A DNA stretch of 64,000 nt from Actinobacteria bacterium UBA6100 (lineage in GTDB: Bacteria; Actinomycetota; Coriobacteriia; Anaerosomatales; Anaerosomataceae), in the NCBI GenBank assembly GCA_002423585.1, contig DIWS01000002.1:260548-324547 (forward strand), in the 5' to 3' direction. Positions 54,274-62,685 of the stretch are shown here, piece after piece (position 1 is the first letter of the stretch; each line of letters opens with the position of its first letter). A model generated the notes under the pieces. The model did not search any database. It was not told the origin of the DNA and was given only the letters and a program-made list of their open reading frames with translations. The position numbers were made by a program, and so were the translations under genes.

Positions 54274-55194
54274 ATGACATCACCCGCCGCCGAGGCGTCC
54301 TCGACCATGACACCGGGGTCACCCGGCACCTGGTTGCTCGCCATCAGGCCGAAGACGCTGCCGGCCGCGGCATCGGGCGTGATCGTCGGCACGGTCCTCG
54401 CGTGGCGTGAGGGCGGATTCGCGGCGGGCCCCGCGCTCGCAGCGCTTGTGATCGCCCTGCTGCTTCAGATCGGCAGCAATCTCGCGAACGACGTCTACGA
54501 TGACGAGCGCGGCACCGACACGGCCGACCGGCTGGGCCCCCTGAGGGTCACGAACGCCGGACTGCTCTCGCGCGTTCAGGTGAAACGCGGCATGGCCGCC
54601 GTCTTCGCGATCGCCTTCGCGCTCGGCTGCTACCTCACCGTCGTGCGCGGCCCGATGGTGCTCGCGATCGGCGTGGCGGCCATCGTCTCGGCCATCGCGT
54701 ACACGGGAGGCCCCTACCCGCTCGGCTACCACGGACTCGGCGAGGTGTTCGTCTTCATCTTCTTCGGGTTGACCGCTGTGGTGGGCACGTACTGGGTGCA
54801 GACAGGGACCACATCACCGGCCGCGTGGCTCATGGCGGTGCCGGTGGGACTCCTCATCACTGCGATCATCGTGGTGAACAACCTGCGGGACATCGAGCAG
54901 GACCGCGCCGGCGGCAAGCGCACGCTGGCGGTGCGTCTTGGCGTGCGGGCCACCAAAACCGAGTTCGCGCTGTGCGTCGGCGGAGCGTACGCAGTGGTGA
55001 CGGCCGCGGCGGTCACCGGGCTGCTGCCGCCCGCCGCGCTCGCGGTGTGGCTGTCGCTGCCCCTGGCCGCTCTCACCACGCGCATGGTCTACACGCAGAC
55101 GGGCACGGCGCTCAACGTCGCGCTCGCGCGCACGGGACAGACCACGCTCGCCTTCAGCGTGTTCTTCGCGCTCGGGATCCTGCTCGCGGGCTGA
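54274..55194 (+). CDS. menA: 1,4-dihydroxy-2-naphthoate polyprenyltransferase MenA
   Basis: 306 aa; an ATG at 54307 is a possible shorter start. UbiA superfamily with eight or nine helices and both Asp-rich prenyl-diphosphate motifs: NDVYDDERGTD near residue 70 and NNLRDIEQDRAGGKRTLA near residue 205. It attaches the isoprenoid chain in menaquinone synthesis, in the cytoplasmic membrane. This implies a quinone pool that could feed the multihaem cytochromes. No other men genes are in view. Confidence 0.88.
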   Translation: MTSPAAEASSTMTPGSPGTWLLAIRPKTLPAAASGVIVGTVLAWREGGFAAGPALAALVIALLLQIGSNLANDVYDDERGTDTADRLGPLRVTNAGLLSRVQVKRGMAAVFAIAFALGCYLTVVRGPMVLAIGVAAIVSAIAYTGGPYPLGYHGLGEVFVFIFFGLTAVVGTYWVQTGTTSPAAWLMAVPVGLLITAIIVVNNLRDIEQDRAGGKRTLAVRLGVRATKTEFALCVGGAYAVVTAAAVTGLLPPAALAVWLSLPLAALTTRMVYTQTGTALNVALARTGQTTLAFSVFFALGILLAG

Positions 55195-55198
55195 AGCG

Positions 55199-56194
55199 CT
55201 ACTCGGCGAGCATGTCCTCGGGAGTGGCCTCGCCGCCGAGGTAGCCACGCACGGTCATCCAGTCGAGCACGTCCGCGATGCGGTCGGCCTCGGGTACGAC
55301 CGCCACGGGATACGTGCTCACCTTATAGATGTCCGCGAGCGGGGCGGGAAGACCCGCCTTCTCGACGAGCAGCGTGCGGAACGAGTCGGGGTCGGCGTTG
55401 ATCGCCGCCACGGCGGCGTCCCACGCTTCGAGCACCGCCGTGACCGAAGCCGCTCCGCCGGGGGTGTCGACGTACTCGCGGCTGACGGCGAGGACACTCT
55501 GCGAGACGTTCTCGGAAGCCTCGGTGTCGTCGCCGCCCTCGATCACGGTCGCGCCGCCCAGCTCGGCGAGGCTCACGAACGGCTCGGGCAATACGGCCGC
55601 TTTGAGCTGGCCGGCCATCAGCAGCTCGAATCGCACCGGCATCTTCTTGACCTCTTCCTTGACCACGTCAGCCCCGGCGATGCCGGCGTCTTCCATCAGG
55701 CGGTCGAGGATGTACTCGGTGATGGTGGCCGAAGCGGTACCGACGGGCACACCCTTGAGGTCGTCGAGCGAGGTGATGCCCGAGCCGGGGGCCGCGACGA
55801 TCGCGAAACGTCCTTCGGCGGGCGTGGCGCCGAGCATGACGGTCGCAAGGCGGACCTGCGTGCCGGTGGCCTGCAGGTTGGAGGCGACGATGAGATCGGT
55901 CATCAGCGCGTCGACCGCGCCGGACTGAAGTGCCACCTGACACTCCTGCGCACTCTGGAAGGTCACGATCTCCACCTCGGGAAGGCCGGCATCGGCGAAG
56001 TAGCCGTCGCGTTCGGCCACCCAGAGTGGGAGCGAGTCCTGCGTCGAGAGCGTGCCGACGGTGAACTTCACCGGTTCGGCGGTGCCGGGGTCGGTCTCCG
56101 ACGCTTCGGGCTCCGACGTGCAGCCGGCGAGCAGGAGCGCCCCGCCGAGGAAGGCCGCGAGCGCGGCACGGGTCATACGCGAGGCGAAGGTCAT
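55199..56194 (-). CDS. Orphan ABC substrate-binding lipoprotein (NMT1/SsuA-like)
   Basis: 331 aa with lipobox LLAGC (Cys25). NMT1/THI5/SsuA-type fold: TLSTQDSLPLWVAERDGYFADAGL and LKAAVLPEPFVSLAELGG are typical of nitrate, sulfonate, taurine and pyrimidine binding proteins. No permease or ATPase gene adjoins it; menA lies 4 bp away, convergent. The ligand cannot be told. The 218-bp gap upstream shows no gene. Confidence 0.82.
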   Translation of the reverse strand: MTFASRMTRAALAAFLGGALLLAGCTSEPEASETDPGTAEPVKFTVGTLSTQDSLPLWVAERDGYFADAGLPEVEIVTFQSAQECQVALQSGAVDALMTDLIVASNLQATGTQVRLATVMLGATPAEGRFAIVAAPGSGITSLDDLKGVPVGTASATITEYILDRLMEDAGIAGADVVKEEVKKMPVRFELLMAGQLKAAVLPEPFVSLAELGGATVIEGGDDTEASENVSQSVLAVSREYVDTPGGAASVTAVLEAWDAAVAAINADPDSFRTLLVEKAGLPAPLADIYKVSTYPVAVVPEADRIADVLDWMTVRGYLGGEATPEDMLAE

Positions 56195-56412
56195 GACGGG
56201 TGGTCCTCATCTCTCGGTCGGACGGCTTCGGCGCCGCCCGCCCTCTTCCGGATGCAGCGTTGCGAACGGTAGCGGAGCAGCGCGCACAGCGCAATCGGCA
56301 TGGAAGAGTGTGGGCGTCTCTGACCTGTGGTGACAGGAGACGAGTCGACCGATGACTTCTGCTCGCCGCACCACCGGAGTAGCATTCGGTGCAGCCGAAG
56401 CGGGGAGGGCTC

Positions 56413-57021
56413 ATGGCGATCGCGGGATTCTGCAGGCAGTGCGGCCAGAACGTGTGGTGCGACGCGCAAGGCAACTGCGCCAACGGCCATCCGGTATCCG
56501 AAGTCAGCAACTGGTACGACCCCGACACGGGCCAGCGGTTCGACTTCGGTATGCAGGCCGCCCAACCGCAGGCGACCCAGGCATCAGGCACGGGCGCCGC
56601 GGTCGTGGCGGAGATCGCGCAGGCGCTCCTCGCCAAGACCGGCTACACCGTCACGGGCGGCACCAGCACCGACCTTGTGATCGGCAGCGAGGTCGCCAAC
56701 GCCAACTGGGTCACGGGCAAAAAGAAGGTCACGTACTCGGCGATCATGAAGGCCGAGGAGTCGGACCGCACGGTCTACTGGTGGGAGATGCTCCAGGAAG
56801 GCGGCGGCGGCCTGAGCTTCGGGACGATGGGCGTCGAATCCACCTCGACCTTCGGCACAAAGCGCTACGGCACGAAGAAGGAGGTCGTGATCGGCCCCGG
56901 AGGCGTGGCCATGGACTACTCGTGGGACTACGCCGCCACGCGCCGGCTCGCCGAGGAGATCGCCGCCCGCCACGGCTTCGCGTTCAAGGTGGTCTTGCGG
57001 AAGAGCAGCGCCGAGCGGTAG
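56413..57021 (+). CDS. Unknown protein with N-terminal zinc-ribbon-like motif
   Basis: 202 aa from the ATG after GGGGAGGG. N-terminal FCRQCGQNVWCDAQGNCANGH has Cys/His spacing of a small zinc ribbon. After a Gln/Ala linker follows a compact alpha-beta domain (VVAEIAQALLAKTGYTV, KKVTYSAIMKAEE, VYWWEML) with no family I recognise. No signal peptide. It precedes, on the opposite strand, the initiator tRNA. Confidence 0.65.
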   Translation: MAIAGFCRQCGQNVWCDAQGNCANGHPVSEVSNWYDPDTGQRFDFGMQAAQPQATQASGTGAAVVAEIAQALLAKTGYTVTGGTSTDLVIGSEVANANWVTGKKKVTYSAIMKAEESDRTVYWWEMLQEGGGGLSFGTMGVESTSTFGTKRYGTKKEVVIGPGGVAMDYSWDYAATRRLAEEIAARHGFAFKVVLRKSSAER

Positions 57022-57040
57022 AACCATGTCGGAAACGCAA

Positions 57041-57071
57041 CAGGCCCCGGGCGTTTTGAGCCCAGGACCTG
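57041..57071 (-). terminator. Terminator of the initiator tRNA gene
   Basis: On the minus strand CAGGTCCTGGGC and GCCCGGGGCCTG pair over 12 bp with two U-G wobbles around a 7-nt loop, followed by TTGCGTTTCC. It begins 10 bases after the tRNA CCA end. The plus-strand version has two C-A mismatches, so it works for the tRNA. Confidence 0.75.
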
Positions 57072-57080
57072 CGAGTATGT

Positions 57081-57157
57081 TGGTCGCGGGGGCCGGATTT
57101 GAACCGACGACCTCCGGGTTATGAGCCCGGCGAGCTACCAGACTGCTCCACCCCGCA
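57081..57157 (-). tRNA. Initiator tRNA-fMet (anticodon CAT)
   Basis: 77-nt cloverleaf with encoded CCA (TGGT at 57081-57084 on the plus strand). The anticodon CAT lies at 57121-57123. Three consecutive G-C pairs close the anticodon stem (GGG CTCATAA CCC) and the first acceptor position cannot form a Watson-Crick pair (U1 against G72). Both are initiator features. Confidence 0.93.
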
Positions 57158-57223
57158 ACGGGTGCGCCTTGCGGCGGATAGCATGTATACCATACCCGCA
57201 TCGGGTCGCGCAAACACGGTGCG

Positions 57224-57733
57224 TCAGTCGCTGTGCCGCCGGGACGTGACCACGTCGGCCGCTTCGGCCATCTCGATGACCCATCGCGCCGTGCGGCCCA
57301 CCAGGCGCGCGCAGTGCGCCCAGCGCTTGGGGCTCTCCATCCCCCCGAGTCGGGCGGCCACCTCGTCGCACGTCTCGGCCTGCTGGTCCGCCATCCAGCG
57401 CCGCCGGAGCTCCGCCGCAGCCTCGTAGCTCGGCTCCCACGCGTCGCTCGGCGACACACGCCCGGCGAAGAGACCGGTCGCCATGACACCACCGGCGAGA
57501 GCGCCGCAGATGCAGCGCGAACCACCAAGGCCCTCGCAGAAGCCGGATGCCATCCTGTACGTGTCCGGAGGCATCGGAGTGTCGAGAGCCTCGTTGACCG
57601 CCTTGAGAACGGACTCGCCGCACCAGTAGCCGGACTCGTAGTAGCCGGCCGCCGCGAGCTCCACCTCTTCAGCAAGGGGTAGCGACGGCATGGCCGAGAT
57701 CAGCCGAACCGCACGCGTTCCATCACCTGCCAT
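57224..57733 (-). CDS. C_GCAxxG_C_C family redox-type protein
   Basis: 169 aa from the ATG after GGGAG. The spaced cysteines of this family are visible: YWCGESVLKA, SRCICGALAGGVMATGL with the GCAxxG-like core, then Cys at AETCDEV and AHCARLV. Members occur in anaerobes near redox and selenium genes; the biochemical role is unknown. The upstream 150 bp has CAATC-N6-GATTG at 57765-57780, a possible operator. Confidence 0.72.
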   Translation of the reverse strand: MAGDGTRAVRLISAMPSLPLAEEVELAAAGYYESGYWCGESVLKAVNEALDTPMPPDTYRMASGFCEGLGGSRCICGALAGGVMATGLFAGRVSPSDAWEPSYEAAAELRRRWMADQQAETCDEVAARLGGMESPKRWAHCARLVGRTARWVIEMAEAADVVTSRRHSD

Positions 57734-57884
57734 GCGCACTCCCAATGTAGTAGTATTCCTGATGCAATCTATCACGATTGTATATAGTTGAGCGACCGGC
57801 CAGCGGAAACGCCATGTCGGGTACAGTCCTTCTGTCGGGTGCGCTCCGAGCAGTCCGCCCGCGCTCTAGTGAAAGGGGCCTTCG

Positions 57885-58844
57885 ATGACAGGAACGCACT
57901 TCCGCGCGGCGGCGGCACTACTGCTCGCCGCCGCGCTGTCCGCAGCCGGCTGCACGACGACCGCCGAGATACCCGAGACCGTCGTCGAGGTGAAGGATGG
58001 TCCCGAGGTGCGGGTCGCCTCGCTCCTCGACTCGGAGGGCGTGGTGCTCGGCTCGATGATCATCCAGATGCTCGAGGCGAACGGCATCAAGACCGTGGAC
58101 CGGACGAAATTCGGCACGCCGGACGTGGTGCGCAAGGCGCTGCTCGCCGGCGACCTCGATGCCAGCATCGACTACACCGGCAGCGGTCAATTCTACGTCG
58201 GGCCGGATGACATAGATGTGTGGAGGGACGCCGAGCGAGGCTACGAGCGAATCAGGGCGGAGGATGAGAAGAACGGCCTCATCTGGCTCACGCCCTCTCC
58301 CGCCAACAACGGCGAGGCGCTCGCGGTCACCGCTGAGTTCGCCGAGGAGAACTCGCTTGAGACGATGGAGGACCTCGCGGCGTATGTGAACGGCGGCGGC
58401 GAGGTCGTGCTCATCGGCGATCAAGCGTGGATGGACAGTCCGACGGGCATGAAGGCGTTCGAGGATGCCTACGGCTTCACACTCGCCGGGGAGCAGAAGA
58501 TCGGCCTCTCCAACGGCGTGACCGCGCAGTTCATCCAGGCGGTCGTCAACGGCACCGACGGCGCCAACGTCGCCGAGGTGTACGCCACTGACGGCGGGCT
58601 TGCCGACCAGGGACTCGTCGTTCTCACCGACTCGAAGGGTGTGCCGCCCGTCTACGCGCCCACGCCCGTCTTCCGCGAGGTGATCCTCGCAGCGTATCCG
58701 GAGATCGAGGAGGTCCTCGCCCCCGTGTTCGAGTCGCTCACCGTCGAGGTACTGCAGGAACTCAATCGCCAGGTCGCCTTCGGCGGAAGAAACGGCTCGG
58801 ACGTAGCACGGGAGTACCTGACCGAGAACGGCTTCCTCGATTAG
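57885..58844 (+). CDS. OsmF/ProX-type substrate-binding lipoprotein
   Basis: 319 aa, lipobox SAAGC with Cys23. Sequence features of the glycine betaine/choline (OsmF, OpuBC) binding family: SLLDSEGVVLGSMIIQMLEANGI, KALLAGDLDASIDYTGSG and AEVYATDGGLADQGLVVL. It starts a four-gene transporter whose order (binding protein, permease, ATPase, permease) is that of osmF/yehZYXW. The ligand is probably a quaternary amine but is unproven. Confidence 0.88.
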   Translation: MTGTHFRAAAALLLAAALSAAGCTTTAEIPETVVEVKDGPEVRVASLLDSEGVVLGSMIIQMLEANGIKTVDRTKFGTPDVVRKALLAGDLDASIDYTGSGQFYVGPDDIDVWRDAERGYERIRAEDEKNGLIWLTPSPANNGEALAVTAEFAEENSLETMEDLAAYVNGGGEVVLIGDQAWMDSPTGMKAFEDAYGFTLAGEQKIGLSNGVTAQFIQAVVNGTDGANVAEVYATDGGLADQGLVVLTDSKGVPPVYAPTPVFREVILAAYPEIEEVLAPVFESLTVEVLQELNRQVAFGGRNGSDVAREYLTENGFLD

Positions 58845-58863
58845 CGAGCCGGGCGCAGAGGAC

Positions 58864-60039
58864 ATGACTGACGCGGTACGCACGCATGCAAAGGTCGTCG
58901 CGGCCTCGGGGTCCGTGCTCGGGATCACGGGCGCCTTTGTCGCCCACGGTCTGATCTTCCGTCCCAATCGCATCGTGAACGCCGACCCCGTGTCGTTGTG
59001 GAGCGCCCTCGGCACGTGGGGCTGGGTGCTGGTGGCGCTGTGGGTGGCGGCGGGTATGCTCGCGCTCTCTCCGCTTTCCGAGCGCACGCGCGGCGTTCTC
59101 GTCACCATCCTCGGCGGCGCCGCACCCGCGCTCATCATCTGGCGCTGCGGCGCAGAAGCCGCCGCGTACGCTGCCCGGGCCGGAGACGTCGCGCGAACAT
59201 CACTCGGCGCGACGGTCTGGGTGTCGCTCTTCGCGGGCTACATGGTCATCTTCGCGGCCACGGCGTGGCTGTCCCCGGGGCCCCTGCGCGCCGGTCTCAC
59301 CTACGCGCCCGTGCTCGCCATCGCCGCGCTCATCGCGAGCGGGTCGCTCGGCGAGCTCGCCATCGCGCGTGAGTACGCCAACAACGCCGACTCGTTCGCG
59401 CGGGAGTTCCGGCTCCATCTCACCTACGTTGCCGCATCCGTCGGGATCGGCCTTGTAGCGGGCCTGCTCCTCGGACTGCTCGCGGCACGCGGGCGCTCGC
59501 TGGAAGCGGGCGTCTTCGGCGTGCTGAACGTGCTGCAGGTGCTGCCCACACTGGCGTTCATCGGCCTGATGAGCCCCGTGCTCGCAAGCCTGTCGGACCA
59601 CATCGCTCTGTTCGCGCGCTGGGGCGTGCGGGGCGTGGGCTGGGCGCCGGTGATCATCGTGCTCTCCGCGTACGCCGTCTACCCGATCGCCCGCAACACC
59701 CACGCCGCGATCGTGAGCCTCGACCCCGGCGTGCTCGACGCCGCGCAAGGCATCGGCATGGGGAAGCTCCGGCGCCTTGCCGAGATCGAGCTGCCCCTCG
59801 CGATGCCGGTCATCATCGCGGGGCTGCGCATCGCGCTGGTCCAGACCACCGCCGGTGCCATCGTCGCCGGCCTGGTGGGCGGCGGCGGGCTCGGCACGTT
59901 CGTGTTCCTCGGCGCCGGTGAGACCGCGACCGACCTCATCCTGCTGGGCGTGCTCCCCATCGTGGCGCTCGCGCTCATGTTCGACCGCGGGGTGCTCGCC
60001 CTTCAGCGTGCACTCGGAGACCGAAAGGCCCATGCATGA
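58864..60039 (+). CDS. Osmoprotectant-type ABC transporter permease (YehY/OpuBB-like, long form)
   Basis: 391 aa, ATG after AGAGGAC. The first half has about five extra helices preceding the standard permease core, as in YehY. The core contains GILNVLQVLPTLAFIGL-like (GVLNVLQVLPTLAFIGL) and the EAA loop LDPGVLDAAQGIGMGKLRRL. It overlaps the ATPase gene by 4 bp. Confidence 0.87.
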   Translation: MTDAVRTHAKVVAASGSVLGITGAFVAHGLIFRPNRIVNADPVSLWSALGTWGWVLVALWVAAGMLALSPLSERTRGVLVTILGGAAPALIIWRCGAEAAAYAARAGDVARTSLGATVWVSLFAGYMVIFAATAWLSPGPLRAGLTYAPVLAIAALIASGSLGELAIAREYANNADSFAREFRLHLTYVAASVGIGLVAGLLLGLLAARGRSLEAGVFGVLNVLQVLPTLAFIGLMSPVLASLSDHIALFARWGVRGVGWAPVIIVLSAYAVYPIARNTHAAIVSLDPGVLDAAQGIGMGKLRRLAEIELPLAMPVIIAGLRIALVQTTAGAIVAGLVGGGGLGTFVFLGAGETATDLILLGVLPIVALALMFDRGVLALQRALGDRKAHA

Positions 60040-61028
60040 TCGAGACCCGGGAGCTGACCAAGCGCTACGACGGGTTCACCGCGGTGGACCGGGTGAGCCT
60101 CTCGGTGGCCGAGGGGCAGTTCGCCGTGCTGTTGGGGCCGTCAGGCTCGGGCAAGACGACACTCTTGCGCATGCTCAACCGGATGGTGGAGCCCACGAGC
60201 GGCACGGTGCTCGTCAACGGACAGGACACTGCCGGTATGCAGGCCGAGGCGCTGCGGCGCTCGATGGGCTACGTGATCCAGAGCACGGGCCTGTTCCCGA
60301 ACATGACCATCCGCAGAAACGTCGCCACGGTACCCCGCCTGCTCGGTTGGGACCGCCGGCGGACCGACAAGCGGGTGGACGAGATGCTCGAGCTGGTGGG
60401 CCTGGACGCGAAGACCTACGGTCCCAAGCGGCCCGACGAGCTCTCGGGGGGCGAGGCGCAGCGTGTGGGGGTGGCGCGGGCGCTCGCGGCCGACCCGCCC
60501 GTGCTCCTGATGGACGAACCCTTCGGCGCGGTCGATCCGATCACGCGCGAGCACCTCCAGATCGAGATGAAGCGCATCCAGCGCGACCTCCGGAAGACCG
60601 TCGTGTTCGTGACGCACGACATCGACGAGGCCGTCCTGCTCGCGGACAGCATCGCGCTCCTGCGCAACGGACAAGTCCAGCAGTCGGGCACCCCTGAAGA
60701 CCTCTGGCGGCGTCCCGCGAACGACTTCGTCCGTGACTTCTTCGGCGAGAACCTGGGCCTGCGCATCATGGCACGCCACTGCCTGTCAGATGTCGAGCTC
60801 GATGCGCTGCCGCCCGACGACTCCTGGCACACGCTCCCCGCGATCGTCCACGGCGCGACGCTCAAGGAGGCGCTCGCCGAGCTGGTGGGTACCGGGGCAG
60901 AGCGCCTGGTGGTCACTGTGGATGGCACCCCGAAGGGAACGGCCGACTTCGCCTCACTCATGCGTGCGCTGAGTGCGGGAGTGCAGTGTGCCGACGGAGT
61001 CCGCACGGGGCGTGGGCGCGATGCCTAG
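60036..61028 (+). CDS. Osmoprotectant-type ABC transporter ATP-binding protein (OpuBA/YehX-like)
   Basis: 330 aa from an ATGA overlap. Walker A GPSGSGKTT, signature LSGGEAQRVGVARAL and Walker B LLMDEPFGAVDP are intact. The ~90-residue C-terminal tail has only one weak CBS-like repeat (VHGATLKEALAEL..TVDGTPKGTADFASLM), where many members have two. This tail senses ionic conditions in characterised relatives. Confidence 0.9.
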   Translation: MIETRELTKRYDGFTAVDRVSLSVAEGQFAVLLGPSGSGKTTLLRMLNRMVEPTSGTVLVNGQDTAGMQAEALRRSMGYVIQSTGLFPNMTIRRNVATVPRLLGWDRRRTDKRVDEMLELVGLDAKTYGPKRPDELSGGEAQRVGVARALAADPPVLLMDEPFGAVDPITREHLQIEMKRIQRDLRKTVVFVTHDIDEAVLLADSIALLRNGQVQQSGTPEDLWRRPANDFVRDFFGENLGLRIMARHCLSDVELDALPPDDSWHTLPAIVHGATLKEALAELVGTGAERLVVTVDGTPKGTADFASLMRALSAGVQCADGVRTGRGRDA

Positions 61029-61767
61029 CGCCTCCCGCCGCACGGTCCGGCACTGGGTGACGGTCGCCCCGCTGCTCGCGGCCACGCTATGGATGACGTT
61101 CGACGTGACCGGGTTCTCGGCGCTGCTCCGCACGCTCGTGCCCGATACGCCGACCGTTCTGTACGAGACCCGCTCGCTGCCGCGCCTGATGGGAGACCAG
61201 CTGCTGCTCGTCGCCACGGCGAGTGCGCTCGCGCTCGTGATAGGCGGAGCGCTCGGTGGCTTCGCGCTCACGCGGACGGGACGGCCGTTCCGGGACATCA
61301 TCGTCAACGTCGGCAATCTCGCCCAGACGGTGCCGTCGGTGGCAGTGATGGCACTCGCCATCCCGCTCACGGGCTACGGCGCCGAGCCGGTGATCGTCGC
61401 GCTGGTGCTGTACGGCGTGCTCCCCATCATCCTCAACGTGATCGCCGGGATCGAGGGCGTGCCGGCCTCGGCGTTCGACGCCGCGACCGGCGTGGGGATG
61501 TCGCCGCTTCAGCGGCTGATCTCGGTGGAACTGCCGCTCGCATGGCCCGTGATCCTCGGTGGCATCAAGAACATGCTCGTGATCAACGTGAGCGCCGCGA
61601 CGCTGGGCGCCGTGGTGGCGGCCGGCGGCCTCGGCATGCCGATCCTTGCGGGGTTCCACCGCTACAACAACGCCTTCATCCTCGAAGGCGCGCTGCCCGC
61701 GATCGCGCTGGCGCTGCTCATCGACCGGCTGCTCACGCCTGCCGCGGGCCGGACGCGGGCCGCCTGA
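61021..61767 (+). CDS. Osmoprotectant-type ABC transporter permease (YehW/OpuBD-like)
   Basis: 248 aa from the ATG that overlaps the ATPase stop by 8 bp. Six helices with NLAQTVPSVAVMALAIPL and the EAA loop VPASAFDAATGVGMSPLQRL. It forms the channel with the long permease two genes upstream. No clear terminator follows in the 165 bp before the next gene. Confidence 0.9.
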   Translation: MPSASRRTVRHWVTVAPLLAATLWMTFDVTGFSALLRTLVPDTPTVLYETRSLPRLMGDQLLLVATASALALVIGGALGGFALTRTGRPFRDIIVNVGNLAQTVPSVAVMALAIPLTGYGAEPVIVALVLYGVLPIILNVIAGIEGVPASAFDAATGVGMSPLQRLISVELPLAWPVILGGIKNMLVINVSAATLGAVVAAGGLGMPILAGFHRYNNAFILEGALPAIALALLIDRLLTPAAGRTRAA

Positions 61768-61932
61768 GGCACGGTCCGCTCGTCGGAAACCTGTGTGATG
61801 GACGGCGAGATTCGGCAGACAGGCGTACATCCGTTACGATTGCCAGCAACAAAGCCCATCGAGCCGCTATTGTTACTACGCGCGCGTACCGATAAACGCA
61901 TACGGACGGCTCTCATCTGCGGGGGTGAACGG

Positions 61933-62685
61933 GTGTCTGGACGGGTCATGTGGAGCAGAATAGCGGTCGGAGCGGTGGTACTCGCGCTGGGTATCGGCGC
62001 TGTGGTGCTCAGCCAGGAGCCCGCCGCGGACGTGGGCGATGACTCCCAGCTCACGGCCGACGACCCCGGACGCGCATCGGCGGAGACCTCCGAAAACGTC
62101 GTGGATGCCCCGGGCGGCGCGACGTCTCCTCTCGTCGCCACCAACGATGCCGGCGAGATCATCCCGCCGAAGTCCACCACGACCAAGCCCGCCTCCCCGG
62201 CGACTCCCGCAAGCCCTGCGAGCCCCACTGACCCGACGACCCCCGCGGCTCCCGCAACGCCACCCGACGACCTCACCCCCGAGGAGCGGGCGTACCTGGA
62301 TGAGACGAAGAAGACGGTCGATGGCAACACCGGGGATCTCACACGGGCGGTCACGGCCATCGCCGATGCGATGTCCGGCGGCGACGAGGCTACGCTCGGC
62401 TCGATGCTGGCCGGCGACGAGGCCGCTTCAATCGGCTTCGCGGCGAGTCTGGCCGAGCAGTACCCGCGCTTCCTCGAGTCAGCGCCGGGCGAGAATGTGA
62501 ACATCTTCGCAACGACGGACACCACCGTGTACATCGCATATGTGCTCGTGACCTGGAAGGACGGCGGCATCGTCTCGCAGCACACCATCCCGGTGCCGCT
62601 GCGATTCATCGATGGCGAGTGGCGACTCACCTCCCTCGGCGACACGTTCGAGGACCTCCGATTCGTTCAGTCGGTGAGCCTGTGA
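61933..62685 (+). CDS. Membrane-anchored protein with Pro/Thr/Ala linker, unknown function
   Basis: 250 aa from a GTG after GGGGGTG; ATG 61948 is the alternative. One N-terminal anchor helix (RIAVGAVVLALGIGAVVL), an acidic then Pro/Ala/Ser/Thr-rich linker to about residue 115, and a globular C-terminal domain of NTF2-like length with YVLVTWKDGGIVSQHTIPV and FIDGEWRLTSLGDTFED, suggesting a SnoaL/lumazine-binding-like cone fold. Its stop overlaps the cytochrome start by one base, so the two are co-translated. Confidence 0.68.
   Translation: MSGRVMWSRIAVGAVVLALGIGAVVLSQEPAADVGDDSQLTADDPGRASAETSENVVDAPGGATSPLVATNDAGEIIPPKSTTTKPASPATPASPASPTDPTTPAAPATPPDDLTPEERAYLDETKKTVDGNTGDLTRAVTAIADAMSGGDEATLGSMLAGDEAASIGFAASLAEQYPRFLESAPGENVNIFATTDTTVYIAYVLVTWKDGGIVSQHTIPVPLRFIDGEWRLTSLGDTFEDLRFVQSVSL

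Noticed and set aside
53963..54392. N-terminal extension of HydB up to the far upstream start
   Set aside because: The upstream codons have no protein-like character and the start at 53963 has a ribosome site.
57081..57157. tRNA with CAT anticodon as elongator Met or Ile2
   Set aside because: Three G-C pairs in the anticodon stem and the unpaired 1-72 position identify the initiator.
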